Assembly (NCBI GenBank): GCA_030614915.1
Contig: JAUXAG010000016.1
Coordinates: forward strand, 1 to 54,173
Source of the DNA: Actinomycetes bacterium
GTDB taxonomy: Bacteria; Planctomycetota; Phycisphaerae; JAACET01
DNA: 54,173 nucleotides
Reading direction: 5' to 3'
Within the stretch, counting starts at the first letter, position 1. Each line of letters begins with the position of its first letter. Made by a program: the position numbers and the translations under genes. Below, piece by piece: positions 15,982 to 25,602 of the stretch. Under the pieces are notes generated by a model. It was not told where the DNA came from. It saw nothing but the letters and a program-made list of their open reading frames with translations, and did no database searches.

Positions 15982-18900
15982 CTATTTCCACGATTTTTTG
16001 AGCTTCTGAACAGCAGGACCATATCCTGGGTATCTAGTCTCCACCTGTTCGAGTACCTCATTTGCCTCGTCAGCTTTGCCCCGCGCCTTCTTACAGCGAG
16101 CCAGACCGATCCCTCCCATAGGCGAAAAATACGAGTCCTCCTCAAACAGTGCTGAATAATGCTTCTCAGCCTCAGTGGACTTTTCCATTTCATATGCCCC
16201 TCCAGCAGCTAGCCTCGCCAAGCTTGTGTCAATTCGACTCCTGCCGTTCTCGGTCACACGCCGAATCGAAGCAGCGGACAGAATTTCTCCTGCATTCTCG
16301 TTGTCCCCCATATAGAGCGCCGAGCTGCCTTCTGCAAGTACATCCGTTGAGGCAAGCTGAGTCACGGCGGTCATAAAGGCCATTTCCATTTTCTTAGAAT
16401 CTCCACCTGCCAACTGCTGACGTGCCCGTATTTTGCCGTCCTTTATAATGGATCGCTGATACTTGGCCCAATCTAGCAACAGGTCCCACTCCTCCGTTTT
16501 TTTGTCCTTGTCAATGGACTCGATTGTTCGTACAACTTCGTCGAGTGTCCTCATGGCAAGGTCTTTGTCTTTGAGTTTTTCTACAGCTATCTCAGCTAAA
16601 TACAGCTTACATGGTACTTCATGGCCTACTTGGTTGATGCCCTCTAAGTTCTTCGAATTTTGCAGGATTGTCCCGTAAGCACGGATTGCCCTGGCCGTAT
16701 TTCCGGAATGCCTCGCTATGCTGCCAATCCAGTGATACGCAACTAAATTAATTGGTTCCGCGAATCCCGCTCCATCTTCGCTGCCATGTTTAGCAACCAC
16801 ATCTTCTAATATCGAAATTGCCTTGTCCGGCAGCCCACATAGATTAGCAATCTTTGCTGAGGCAAAATAAGCCTCCACACTTGGATTAGGCTGCGCCAAG
16901 AGCAAATCGATGAGCCTGTCAACCTCTACTTTGCTTGATTGCTCACCTTTGCTGACCCAGGCCGCAGCGGCATCACCCAATTCTTCCAGAATATGTAGTT
17001 CCCGACCAAGAGTTAGCAACTCCTCTGCTGTCCAGTTCTCCTCAACCATATTTGGCTGGTTAGCTCTGGGAGCTTTCCGCGTAGGTCTGGCTTTCCTGAC
17101 GAATCCGATAAACTTCCTGGGATAGATGATTTTCGCCCCGTTCTTATTTGTGTAGGCGGATTGGAAAAGCAGCTCTCGCATCTGTTCAGGCCCTATGTCA
17201 GGACGAACCTGCCAGCCCATTGCCAGCACACCGGCACAATAAGGTATTGCCCTGCTCAACCCACCGCGTTCAGCGTATTGATAGCCAGGTACGTCACCAT
17301 CTTCGGCAGCTGTTCGAGGAGATGAGGGCACAAGAAGATCAATTTGATTGGGATCAACTCTAAATTTTCTATTTGGTGGAACCCCGGGGTTGCACTTGGT
17401 TACGTTCTCTGGATACCTGGCATCGTACCAGCACTTACCGATAAACCCGCGACGACAACTATCGGTACAGTCGAGTACCATAATTCCATCTGCCTCTGCT
17501 CGGGCACAGGCCCTGTCCCACATCTGTCGATTTGCCCAGGATGACTGATTTGGTGATGCCGAAACTGATACCACACGGATTTTCTCTCCTTTCGGAAGTT
17601 TCTCGTTTTGTGCAATTATCCAGTCTAATCCCTTAGCATAGTAGGCTGCATCTGCTTTCCATGAAGGAGCCGCCACATAATACACGCGCACGCCCGGGGC
17701 TGTTCCACAATGAGTCCCCGCCAGCAGGCTTGTAACCAATGGACCATGCATGCTGCTATCATCATGCGGTGCGCAACCCATGTCGTGGTAGGCCACAATT
17801 TTTCCAGCGAATTCAGGATGGACCAGGTACACTGGCTGGTCGATAATAGCTACATTGACACCCTTACCGGTGATGCCCTGTTGGTGTAGTTCGCGAACGC
17901 CAAGGCCCGGATTCAATGCATCAGTAAGTATTTTGTTGGGATCACTTCCAGGGGGCATTTTTGCCTGTTCGGGCCAAACCGTTTTCTGATTAAATGTCAG
18001 TGTAGCAATGAGCCCCCTTCTGGCAGAAAAATCGAGTTTGCTCAGATCTTTCCATCTGACATCATCGTACGGCTTGACCGATTCTATTGGCTTAGGCAGA
18101 CGAGAGATCTTCTTTGTGACGCTGAACTCCATGACCGTTCTGTTCTTCTTGTGGATTATAAACTGGAGGCCTTTATCCTCGTAAGTAAGATAAAGCTTCC
18201 CCTGGTCTTCCGTAAATTGAAACTGAAGGCCAAACGCTTCTACAAATTCCTGTTTCGAGTTACCCACTCCCAACCCGTTGGTAAATTTGTAAAGAGGACT
18301 GTACACAACGATCGCTCGGACCGAATCATCTACTATCTCAAAGGAAATGTCGTCAAAACGCATGAAATATGTTTTCGGAAGATTGTTAAGGGTGTACTTT
18401 TCTCCCCCGTGGAAAATCGCCTTTGGTTTTCCCAGACTTTTCAAAACGTCGTCTTTACTCATGCCAAACTTGTAGTCACCAACTCGCACCCCAGGCACGA
18501 TTGTATTAGTCTCGGAGCGCACACGAGAAGTTTTCTGTGGAACAACGTTGATCTCTATCACAGTTTTATTATCATTCCAGATCACAAATACAAGGCCTTC
18601 CTTCTTGTAAGTCAGAATATCCTTCAATTTGAATTCTCTGAGATCAAAGTCATTCCCAAAATGTTCTTTGACTTTCTGCTCCGAGTCACCCACTCCCAGC
18701 CCATTGGCGAATTTATAACGGGGACTAAGAACAGTAATTCCTTTAAGTGAATCTCCAACGATACCAAGATGAAGACCATCCACTTTAAATACCGAACGCC
18801 CTTGCCCCTTTGGGGAATCTCCCTTTAGTTCCCCTATTCTTTCCAACACCTCGTCTTTGCTCATGCCAAACTTGTAGTCACCAACTCCCACACCGGGCAC

Positions 18901-19785
18901 GATTATATTAGTCTCGGATTGGGCAACCTTAGCGTTGATATCCAAAGGAGCGCTAATCGCTCCTTCAATAGTTTTTTTTTCGGCCTCACTCTGTGTGTCC
19001 GAACTAGTTTTCTCTGCCGCAGGGACCTTTTTGAGTACATAGTAACTTGGCCTTTGGCCTCGGATGGTGACGTCGCCACTGAGCCAAGGGAAGAAAAGAT
19101 AATGTTCTCCGCCTATCACCTTTATTTCGTACTGAGCTTTTATTTTGCCATTGCCGTGCCAAATCCAACCCTTGCTCCAGGTGTTAGGATGCGACATTCT
19201 GCCGTGTTCCATGAACCTGATCTTTTTCAGGAAAAGCTCTCCTTGCCACGTTTTTATCTCTGGTTCAAAGTCACCGACGAACTTCACAAAATCGACGCTT
19301 TGCCAGTTTCCCAAAATCCTAGCATCATTTACGAAAGGATGCGGCAAAGTATCTTCGCGACGCTGTATTTTAAAGGTGTCTTGCTCGGGTTGCTGTATTT
19401 TTGGAGGTCTCTTGGGCGGTATTGTGGGGCTGTCGTGGTCGGGTTGGTAGAGCTTTGGCAGAATTAGGATGGCAACAACGCCGATACCTAAAACAACAGC
19501 GAGAAGCACAACGAACTTCAGTGAGGGTCTTTGTTTCTTGAGAGTTTGTCTTGTATCCAGCAGCTCTGCGTATTCGCAAGGTGGCCCCATGTCCGTGATA
19601 ATGGCCTGAAAGTCTTCCCAGGTGTGCTGGTCCGCCGGAAGTTCCGCAAAACGCCGATCAAGATGAGAGCTTACATCATCGAGAACACCTTTGCTGCGAG
19701 GATGATTAACCAACGACAAAGCTTTCTCAACCTGGTGTAGGTACTCCGTTTTGAGAGATTCCCAGGTTCTGTTTTGAGAGTTCAT
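15982..19785 (-). CDS. Membrane-anchored multidomain protein: HAAS domain, TM, repeats, subtilisin-like protease, TPR-like C-terminus
   Basis: 1267 aa. Residues 1-80 resemble the HAAS/DUF1700-type domain usually paired with PadR regulators (EYLHQVEKALSLVNHPRSKG, EDFQAIITDMGPPCEYAELL). One membrane helix lies at about 90-112. Residues 155-252 are a beta-rich lipocalin-like domain (ILGNWQSVDF...FMEHGRMSHP). Two homologous repeats follow at about 293-416 and 426-556, each opening IVPGV.VGDYKFGMSKD.VL and containing NGLGVG.S. An S8 peptidase domain spans 635-880: Asp649 (NVAIIDQPV), His680 (SSMHGPLVTSLLAG), Asn746 (SVSASPN) and Ser844 (GGLSRAIPYCAG) make a full triad with oxyanion Asn. Residues 900-1267 are helical and TPR-like. 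The gene starts 2 bases after padR. It probably faces outward and cleaves or senses envelope proteins under PadR control (inference). Confidence 0.85.
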   Translation of the reverse strand: MNSQNRTWESLKTEYLHQVEKALSLVNHPRSKGVLDDVSSHLDRRFAELPADQHTWEDFQAIITDMGPPCEYAELLDTRQTLKKQRPSLKFVVLLAVVLGIGVVAILILPKLYQPDHDSPTIPPKRPPKIQQPEQDTFKIQRREDTLPHPFVNDARILGNWQSVDFVKFVGDFEPEIKTWQGELFLKKIRFMEHGRMSHPNTWSKGWIWHGNGKIKAQYEIKVIGGEHYLFFPWLSGDVTIRGQRPSYYVLKKVPAAEKTSSDTQSEAEKKTIEGAISAPLDINAKVAQSETNIIVPGVGVGDYKFGMSKDEVLERIGELKGDSPKGQGRSVFKVDGLHLGIVGDSLKGITVLSPRYKFANGLGVGDSEQKVKEHFGNDFDLREFKLKDILTYKKEGLVFVIWNDNKTVIEINVVPQKTSRVRSETNTIVPGVRVGDYKFGMSKDDVLKSLGKPKAIFHGGEKYTLNNLPKTYFMRFDDISFEIVDDSVRAIVVYSPLYKFTNGLGVGNSKQEFVEAFGLQFQFTEDQGKLYLTYEDKGLQFIIHKKNRTVMEFSVTKKISRLPKPIESVKPYDDVRWKDLSKLDFSARRGLIATLTFNQKTVWPEQAKMPPGSDPNKILTDALNPGLGVRELHQQGITGKGVNVAIIDQPVYLVHPEFAGKIVAYHDMGCAPHDDSSMHGPLVTSLLAGTHCGTAPGVRVYYVAAPSWKADAAYYAKGLDWIIAQNEKLPKGEKIRVVSVSASPNQSSWANRQMWDRACARAEADGIMVLDCTDSCRRGFIGKCWYDARYPENVTKCNPGVPPNRKFRVDPNQIDLLVPSSPRTAAEDGDVPGYQYAERGGLSRAIPYCAGVLAMGWQVRPDIGPEQMRELLFQSAYTNKNGAKIIYPRKFIGFVRKARPTRKAPRANQPNMVEENWTAEELLTLGRELHILEELGDAAAAWVSKGEQSSKVEVDRLIDLLLAQPNPSVEAYFASAKIANLCGLPDKAISILEDVVAKHGSEDGAGFAEPINLVAYHWIGSIARHSGNTARAIRAYGTILQNSKNLEGINQVGHEVPCKLYLAEIAVEKLKDKDLAMRTLDEVVRTIESIDKDKKTEEWDLLLDWAKYQRSIIKDGKIRARQQLAGGDSKKMEMAFMTAVTQLASTDVLAEGSSALYMGDNENAGEILSAASIRRVTENGRSRIDTSLARLAAGGAYEMEKSTEAEKHYSALFEEDSYFSPMGGIGLARCKKARGKADEANEVLEQVETRYPGYGPAVQKLKKSWK

Positions 19786-19787
19786 AC

Positions 19788-20120
19788 TTATGATCCCTTC
19801 CTTATGGTTTGCATGCTTTGGGTTAGTTCATCCCAATGCCTATTCATTTCGGCGACGGTTTCTTGGCCCAGCTTTGTAAGCTCATAGTATTTTCTGGGAG
19901 GGCCATCTCGTGAAGGTTCTTGATGGCACGTAGCCAATCCATCTGTTTCCAGGCGTGCAAGAATAGGATAGATGTTGCCCTCTCGGATTCTCAGAGCCGT
20001 GATTTGCTTTAGGCTCTGAACCATTTCGTAGCCGTGACATCTGCCCTTGCCTAGAAGGTTGAGTATTACGGTATCTAATAGGCCCTTACGAAGCTGAGAT
20101 TGCCAGTTGTTTAGATTCAC
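19788..20120 (-). CDS. PadR-family transcriptional regulator
   Basis: Winged-helix repressor. Motifs: RKGLLDTVILNLLGKGRCHG, YEMVQSLKQ, REGNIYPILARLETDGLATC and PPRKYYELTKLGQETVAEMN, all standard for PadR. GTG 20120 (VNLNNWQSQL) is chosen, with AAGGA 11 bases upstream; the open frame continues to 20192 but that part contains the promoter. 110 aa is usual. It is immediately followed by the HAAS/subtilase gene, the normal arrangement in which PadR represses itself and a downstream HAAS protein. Confidence 0.9.
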   Translation of the reverse strand: MNLNNWQSQLRKGLLDTVILNLLGKGRCHGYEMVQSLKQITALRIREGNIYPILARLETDGLATCHQEPSRDGPPRKYYELTKLGQETVAEMNRHWDELTQSMQTIRKGS

Positions 20121-20162
20121 GATCTTCGGTTCCTTTCCCGAGAAACTATGGAAGCTTTCCAG

Positions 20163-20192
20163 TATACTATATTGCAGTATAGATAAAGTCAA
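20163..20192 (-). promoter_or_regulatory. padR promoter with overlapping dyad (probable PadR operator)
   Basis: Read leftward: -35 TTGACT (20192-20187), 17-bp spacer, -10 TAGTAT (20169-20164). A perfect inverted repeat TATACT-N7-AGTATA covers 20163-20181 and includes the -10. Its place suits autorepression by PadR. The rest of the gap to the decarboxylase stop (20193-20342) contains a run of ten G at 20313-20322 and no gene. Confidence 0.65.
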
Positions 20193-20342
20193 GCCAATAT
20201 TCTGGATTTGGGACGAATTCTTGGATTTCGGAGGAGTTTCTTGGCGGCCTGTCGTTGCTATAGCGGACTATAGTTTGTAAGTCATACAATATAAAGTAGT
20301 TATGGAACAGGCGGGGGGGGGGTGTTTGTTTTTGAGGGAGGG

Positions 20343-22022
20343 CTATTTTTTGCTGCCGCTGCTGCTCGGACGGACTTGGCTGGCTAGTCTTTTGGACAAT
20401 CGGTTCAGAGCCTGGGAATGATCGTCCACGCCCAGGTGCACGTTGAGCAGACTGAACTGCTCGGTATTATCCAGGGCTGCGTTCAAGGCCTGTTCCAGCT
20501 CACCTTCAGTGCTCACCTCAAACCCCAGGCCGGCGCCGAGCACGTCGGCTATACGATGGTACTGCCAATCATAGATATCATTAAAAGGCCCGTCCCAGAT
20601 CACCCGTTCCGTGCCGTAGCCTTTGTTATTTAGCACGATGATAATCGGATTGAGCTTCCGGGCTGCTATTGTGGACAGTTCCATCCCCGTCATCTGAAAG
20701 GCCCCGTCGCCGACGATAACGATAGGCCTCAGGTATGGCCTGGCCAACTGGGCTCCCAGCGCCGCCGGCACCGCAAAGCCCATCGAGGTATAGTAAGCTG
20801 GACTGATAAACTCCGTCCGCTCCCGCACCACCAGATCGACCGCCCCGAACAACGCATCGCCGATGTCCGCGATGATCACCGTATCCTTGGTCAGCAGTTG
20901 ATTCAGTCGCTGGTACAGCCGGTCCGTGGTGATGCGGGCTCTCGGCCGAACCCTATATTTACGCAGCTCGGCCCAGGCGGCGGTGGGACGTTTTCGCCTG
21001 GCCCCGCAAATCTTGGCTGATATCAGACCCTCCACAAAGTCCCCCAGGCTCACGTCCTGATAGACGTGATGGCGGATCCGCACCTGTTCGCTCGAGGCCG
21101 AGATGCATTGGCCGGTATGCAGATTGGCCGTATTAATCCCCAGGTTGATGTCGGTCATAAACGCCCCCAGCATCAGCACGCAATCCGAGCTCTCCACGAA
21201 GCGCCGCACGCTTTCGCGTCCCATCGCCCCTTCGTAGACGCCCACGTACATGCGATGCGATTCGCTGATAACTGATTTACCCAACAGGGTAGCTGCCACC
21301 GCAATGCCGCTCTGCTCGCTGAGCTTGACCAGCTCGTCCTGCAGTCCGAAGCGGTGCATTTCCACCCCCGCCAGGATCACCGGCCTCTTGGCCGAGCTCA
21401 GCATCTGCCCAGCCTCCTCGAGTGCTTCTGCCAGCACATGGCCATCACTGGCCCCGGCCGCGGGCTTGCGCAGTGCCCGTTGCTCCGGAACGCTCAGCAC
21501 CCTATCCTGCGGCAGCTCTATGTACACCGGCCGCTTGTAGCGCATGGCCGCATTCAGAACCCGGTCAATATCCTCAAAGGCCCGGCTCGGATCTTCCAAG
21601 GCCGTGCTTGCCACCGTAATCCGTTCGAAGACCTCCCGCTGAGTCGAAAAATCCCTCACCCTATGGTGCAGCAGCGGATTGAGTTGGCGCTGAGCCATCC
21701 CCGGCGCCCCGGAGATGACCACTACCGGGGATTTTTCGGCGTAGGCCCCGGCAATCGCATTGGTCATGCTCAATCCTCCCACGCAATACGTAACACACAC
21801 CGCCCCCAGGCCCTTCACCCGGGCGTAGGCATCTGCCGCAAAGCCCGCGCAGTCCTCCCGCGTAGTACCTACCACCTCGATATCACTGCGGCTGAGCATA
21901 TCGTAGAAACGCAGCACGTAATCGCCGGGCACGCCGAAGATGTGCCTGATCCCCAACTTCTTCATCCGCTCGATGAGATAATCCCCCACGGTCAACAGCT
22001 GTTTTGACTTTTTATTCTTCAT
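20343..22022 (-). CDS. Thiamine-diphosphate-dependent 2-keto acid decarboxylase (pyruvate/indolepyruvate decarboxylase family)
   Basis: 559 aa. Three TPP-enzyme domains are visible. N-terminal: [20 protein letters not shown] with the activating Glu56 ([19 protein letters not shown]). His119-His120 ([11 protein letters not shown]) is the pair that marks decarboxylases rather than acetolactate synthases. Central: [18 protein letters not shown]-terminal TPP/Mg site: [19 protein letters not shown] through [15 protein letters not shown]. It would turn a 2-keto acid such as pyruvate into an aldehyde and CO2. The start overlaps the upstream lipoprotein gene by 11 bases. Its 3' end is duplicated at 15805-15909. 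Substrate cannot be told apart here. Confidence 0.85.
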   Translation of the reverse strand: MKNKKSKQLLTVGDYLIERMKKLGIRHIFGVPGDYVLRFYDMLSRSDIEVVGTTREDCAGFAADAYARVKGLGAVCVTYCVGGLSMTNAIAGAYAEKSPVVVISGAPGMAQRQLNPLLHHRVRDFSTQREVFERITVASTALEDPSRAFEDIDRVLNAAMRYKRPVYIELPQDRVLSVPEQRALRKPAAGASDGHVLAEALEEAGQMLSSAKRPVILAGVEMHRFGLQDELVKLSEQSGIAVAATLLGKSVISESHRMYVGVYEGAMGRESVRRFVESSDCVLMLGAFMTDINLGINTANLHTGQCISASSEQVRIRHHVYQDVSLGDFVEGLISAKICGARRKRPTAAWAELRKYRVRPRARITTDRLYQRLNQLLTKDTVIIADIGDALFGAVDLVVRERTEFISPAYYTSMGFAVPAALGAQLARPYLRPIVIVGDGAFQMTGMELSTIAARKLNPIIIVLNNKGYGTERVIWDGPFNDIYDWQYHRIADVLGAGLGFEVSTEGELEQALNAALDNTEQFSLLNVHLGVDDHSQALNRLSKRLASQVRPSSSGSKK

Positions 22023-23727
22023 CTGCTTTGTGCCTCTGTGGGGTCCCCAATCGCAGTGTATCGCGATTGGGGTTCCCCTTTGCCACTTTCTTTATCAGGC
22101 TTTGGCCGTCAAGGTTCTTATCGGCTTCTTGGCCCAGCAATTCCAGAATGGTCGGCAGAACATCCACCGCACGCCCCGTCGATAGCTCGCCGTGCGGGAT
22201 GCCCGGACCAGCCATAATCAACGGAAAGTTCATTTCTCCCGGACGAATCCCCCCATGCCCTGCCTTCCACTGATGCCCCAGGTCCCAGCCGGGAGCAGCA
22301 AAAACCACCAGGTCCGCCGCACGCGGGGCCTCGAAGTAGGCCAATATCTGTGGCACCAGATCGGGGAATGTCGTTTCCGCAGTCGCCTCCAGCCAAGCTC
22401 GGCTCGAATAATCAGCCCCGCCGAGCATTTCCGCCGGCACCTTGCCTGCATAGCCCAAAGGATTCTCTCCGGCTATCAGATGATAAGAGCACGCCCGCCG
22501 GTCGCTTTTGCCCCGGCAAATCTCGACCTCACCATCCTTGCGCACAACCCGTACCCTGTCAGGTCCAACCGAAAAAGCCACCGCATCGATGGCCTCGTGC
22601 TGCACCAGGCAAGAAATCAGATCTACCTTACCCCGACTTCTCGGATAGTTGCGCAGGTCGTACATGCTAGGCTTGCTTAGCCAATTCTCATAAGGCATCG
22701 GTCCTTTGACGCCGGTGGGTTTGCGGAGATAAAGCCCCACATAACGATCGCCTGAACTCGTCAACACTGCCGGGAATTTTCGATAGTATTTTATGCGCTC
22801 CCGCAGCTCGGTATCTTCCCAGAGCCTTTTGTTCGAGAGCTTCAGACCCAGTTCTTTCGACAGGAATTTCTCCATCCACAGATGTTGTTTTACCGGCATC
22901 ATCCCGTGATCGGACATAAACACCAGCACCAGTTTTTCCAGCAGACCCTGGTTCTCGAAGTCCTTTATCACCCTGCCGATCTGAGCGTCCGCATGGATCA
23001 GGGCTCGCCGATAGGCCAAACTTTCCAATCCCTGATGGTAGGCCTGCATATCCGCCGCCAGCAGATAAGCGATAACCAAACGCGGAAACTCCCCTCGCTG
23101 CCTGGCGATCTGGCCGACGATTTCGAATCGGCAAAGCGTGATCCGGTCCACGAATTGATACCAGCCGAAGAAAAAGGGCGGTCCGGCCGAGGTCCAGTTC
23201 TCCACAAACTTCGTAGCCCCCCGATGGGCCTGGAAGAATATCGACAAGCTGGTATTCTCCTTGAGCCTTTCGAAGACTGTCACCGCCCGGTAGTCACCAT
23301 CCAGGGTGTTTTTCTGGGCTATGGTTTCGTAGTCTCGCCAGATGCACTTATTGCGATCGAACCAGTTGATCCCTGTAACCCCATGTCCCCCGGCAAATAG
23401 ACCAGTAACCAGCGACGTCTCGTTGACCATCGTCACCGACGGAATGTTTGCCATACACCTGCGGACGTACAGCCCGCGGGAAACGAAGTACTTGTTTATG
23501 TTGGGCAGTTCACCCCTGGTGAGCATCTCGTTGAAGATATCGCTATTGACCCCGTCCACAAAAAAGACCACCACGCAGGGCTCAGCCACCTTGGCCGGCT
23601 CGACATAATCAAAGCCGAAGGGCTTGATTCGCTCGTCGGGCATAGCCGCGCAGCCCGCCAAGCTCCCCACCAGGAACAGAACAAGCATCTGCCGAGCGGC
23701 CCTCGCCGCAGTTATCTTTGACTGCAC
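22012..23727 (-). CDS. Alkaline-phosphatase-superfamily phosphodiesterase lipoprotein
   Basis: Type I phosphodiesterase/nucleotide pyrophosphatase-like hydrolase. GTG 23727 is preferred: it follows an AGGGGA box and gives a signal peptide with basic residues, then [11 protein letters not shown], a lipobox with Cys. The frame continues to a TTG at 23772. Metal-site motifs: [38 protein letters not shown] (Thr nucleophile candidate), [28 protein letters not shown], and [20 protein letters not shown] near the end with [11 protein letters not shown]. 571 aa. Probably outer- or inner-membrane-bound facing the periplasm. It overlaps the decarboxylase gene, so both are co-transcribed, though a common pathway is not evident. 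Confidence 0.85.
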   Translation of the reverse strand: MQSKITAARAARQMLVLFLVGSLAGCAAMPDERIKPFGFDYVEPAKVAEPCVVVFFVDGVNSDIFNEMLTRGELPNINKYFVSRGLYVRRCMANIPSVTMVNETSLVTGLFAGGHGVTGINWFDRNKCIWRDYETIAQKNTLDGDYRAVTVFERLKENTSLSIFFQAHRGATKFVENWTSAGPPFFFGWYQFVDRITLCRFEIVGQIARQRGEFPRLVIAYLLAADMQAYHQGLESLAYRRALIHADAQIGRVIKDFENQGLLEKLVLVFMSDHGMMPVKQHLWMEKFLSKELGLKLSNKRLWEDTELRERIKYYRKFPAVLTSSGDRYVGLYLRKPTGVKGPMPYENWLSKPSMYDLRNYPRSRGKVDLISCLVQHEAIDAVAFSVGPDRVRVVRKDGEVEICRGKSDRRACSYHLIAGENPLGYAGKVPAEMLGGADYSSRAWLEATAETTFPDLVPQILAYFEAPRAADLVVFAAPGWDLGHQWKAGHGGIRPGEMNFPLIMAGPGIPHGELSTGRAVDVLPTILELLGQEADKNLDGQSLIKKVAKGNPNRDTLRLGTPQRHKADEE

Positions 23728-23849
23728 ATCATCCCCTGTTTCAAGTAGCCTCGCTTTGTTCGATATCGGCAAGGAAGTTTCTAACGGAATTACGAAAGGG
23801 CTTCAAGAAAACAGTTGACAGCAATTATTGACGGTGATTTATGAGCTGC

Positions 23850-25223
23850 CTAAACAGCTAAGAATATATATCGCAGGACGAACAGTCCAGCCAGGACATA
23901 GACGAGCCAGTGAACTTTGCGGGCTTGGCCGGAGAGGGCTTTTAGCAACGGGTAGCTGATAAAGCCAATGGCCAGGCCGTGCGAGATACTGAAGGTCAAG
24001 GGCATCAGAATAATGGTCAGAAAAGCGGGGATGCCCTCGGTCATATCCCGCCATTTGATCTTGCCCACGTTGGCCATCATCAAAAAGCCCACCACAATTA
24101 GAGCCGGGGCCGTTACCGGATAGAGAAAAGTGGTGTATTGCTCGAGCTCACCAGCCACCACGATGGTGCGGGAGACCTCGACCCCGGAGCCGAACATGGC
24201 CGCTACCGGAGCGAAGAAAAAGGCCGCTACGAACAACAATGCGGTAACAATATTGGCCAGTCCGGTGCGGGCGCCCTCGGCCACGCCGGCAGCCGACTCG
24301 ATGTAACTGGTAACCGTACTGGTGCCCAGCAGAGCCCCGCTCATGGTGCCTACCGAATCGCTGAGCAGGGCCCGGGTGGCCCGGGGCAGTTTGCCCTGGC
24401 GCAGGAAACCAGCCTGGCTGGATACGCCGATTAGCGTGCCGATAGTGTCGAACATGTCAAAAAACAGCAGCACCACCATCGGAGCGATAAACTCCAGGCG
24501 AAGGGCACCGCGGATGTCCAACTGGGCGAATACCTTGCCCAGTTGCGGGATACCGGTAATACCGCCAAAGTGAATCATCCTCGTGGCCAGGGCCACGGCC
24601 CCGCTGGCTAATATACCGATAATGATGGCCCCGCGGACCTTGCGGGCCAAGAGTACGCAGGTCAAGGCCAATCCACCCAGGGCCAAGAGCGTAGCCGGGC
24701 GGTGCAGGTTGCCGATTTTCACCAGCGTTTCGTGTTGGATATCGACTACGCCGGCGTGCTCCAGGCCGATAAAGGCAATGAATACTCCGATGCCGGCGGC
24801 GGTGGCCAACTTGAGCGATTCGGGGATGGCCTCGAGGATCATCTCCCGTACCCGCACGAGGGTAAGGATGGTAAAGACCAGACCCGATATGAAGACCATG
24901 CCCAGGGCAACTTGCCAGGGCACGCCCATGGCGGCGCAGATCTCGAAGCTGAAAAAAGCATTCAGGCCCATTCCCGGAGCCAAAGCTATTGGGTAGCGGG
25001 CGGCGAAGGCCATCACCAGGGTGGCAAAGGCTGAGGCCAGGCAGGTGGCTCCCATGACCGCGGAAAAATCCATCCCGGCCCCGTTGCTGAGGATGGCCGG
25101 ATTGACGATCACGATGTAGGCCATGGTCATAAAGGTGGTCAGCCCGCCGAGCAGCTCGCGGCGCAAGGTGGTGTGGTTTTCGCGGAGGCGAAAGAATTTT
25201 TCTAGAATAGGAATAGTAGGCAT
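23850..25223 (-). CDS. NCS2-family purine permease (AzgA type)
   Basis: 457-aa inner-membrane transporter for adenine, guanine or hypoxanthine. Motifs of the AzgA branch: ELLGGLTTFMTMAYIVIVNP at the start, ALAPGMGLNAFFSFEICAAM, AIPESLKLATAAGIGVFIAF, FFDMFDTIGTLIGVSSQAGF, LLSDSVGTMSGALLGTSTVT and SYIESAAGVAEGARTGLANI. About 12-13 helices. ATG 25223 is preceded by a weak AGAGAA. Upstream I compared the leader with the purine riboswitch core and found no match. Separated from the lipoprotein gene by 122 bases. Confidence 0.93.
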   Translation of the reverse strand: MPTIPILEKFFRLRENHTTLRRELLGGLTTFMTMAYIVIVNPAILSNGAGMDFSAVMGATCLASAFATLVMAFAARYPIALAPGMGLNAFFSFEICAAMGVPWQVALGMVFISGLVFTILTLVRVREMILEAIPESLKLATAAGIGVFIAFIGLEHAGVVDIQHETLVKIGNLHRPATLLALGGLALTCVLLARKVRGAIIIGILASGAVALATRMIHFGGITGIPQLGKVFAQLDIRGALRLEFIAPMVVLLFFDMFDTIGTLIGVSSQAGFLRQGKLPRATRALLSDSVGTMSGALLGTSTVTSYIESAAGVAEGARTGLANIVTALLFVAAFFFAPVAAMFGSGVEVSRTIVVAGELEQYTTFLYPVTAPALIVVGFLMMANVGKIKWRDMTEGIPAFLTIILMPLTFSISHGLAIGFISYPLLKALSGQARKVHWLVYVLAGLFVLRYIFLAV

Positions 25224-25482
25224 TTTTCTCTAGATTTGAGTAGCGATCCTAGCCGCCCCTTACCATAGTGCCGACGAGGTAATAATCAGCAGGGCGTATT
25301 CTTTGTTGCCGACGATTTAAGATTCTATCTAGCCCTGCCCAAAAAGCAATCAGATAAACCTGGTCTCTACATGATGGGGAAGTGTATAATGGGGATTACT
25401 GCCTGTTGGTAGGCCGAGAAACCGCCAACACGTAAAACCGAGCAAAAATGGGTGACTGTCTCCTATATCCCTATATCCCACA
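25224..25482. other. Divergent intergenic region
   Basis: Between the purine permease (leftward) and the S41 peptidase (rightward). A GCAGGGC/GCCCTGC inverted repeat with a long loop lies around 25290-25340, and a GTTGG/CCAAC stem around 25412-25432. No open frame with coding character was found. The right end carries the phased-repeat promoter listed separately. Confidence 0.4.
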
Positions 25483-25547
25483 AAAACAGAAAAATAACAA
25501 AAATGTCACAAAACCGTAACAAAATGGTAACATTTAGGCAGTATAAT
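25483..25547 (+). promoter_or_regulatory. Promoter with 11-bp phased direct repeats upstream of the S41 peptidase gene
   Basis: Three near-identical hexamers, GTCACA at 25505, GTAACA at 25516 and GTAACA at 25527, are spaced by exactly 11 bp. Two weaker units continue the phase upstream (ATAACA at 25494, AAAACA at 25483). A consensus -10 box TATAAT lies at 25542-25547, about 10 bp after the last unit, while no good -35 box is present. This is the geometry of boxes for PhoB/OmpR-type response regulators, which bind 11-bp direct repeats in place of the -35. Confidence 0.55.
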
Positions 25548-25602
25548 CTAGCCCGCTTAAAGCAAAGTTTATTTTGTCACTTTATTCTGAAAGGACTGAT
25601 TA

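Noticed and set aside
20313-20322. Run of ten G as a phase-variable switch
   Set aside because: It is outside any coding region and over 120 bases away from the padR promoter, downstream of the decarboxylase stop.
25224-25482. Possible purine riboswitch upstream of the AzgA-type permease
   Set aside because: The conserved loop sequences and three-way junction of the purine aptamer could not be found on the minus strand.
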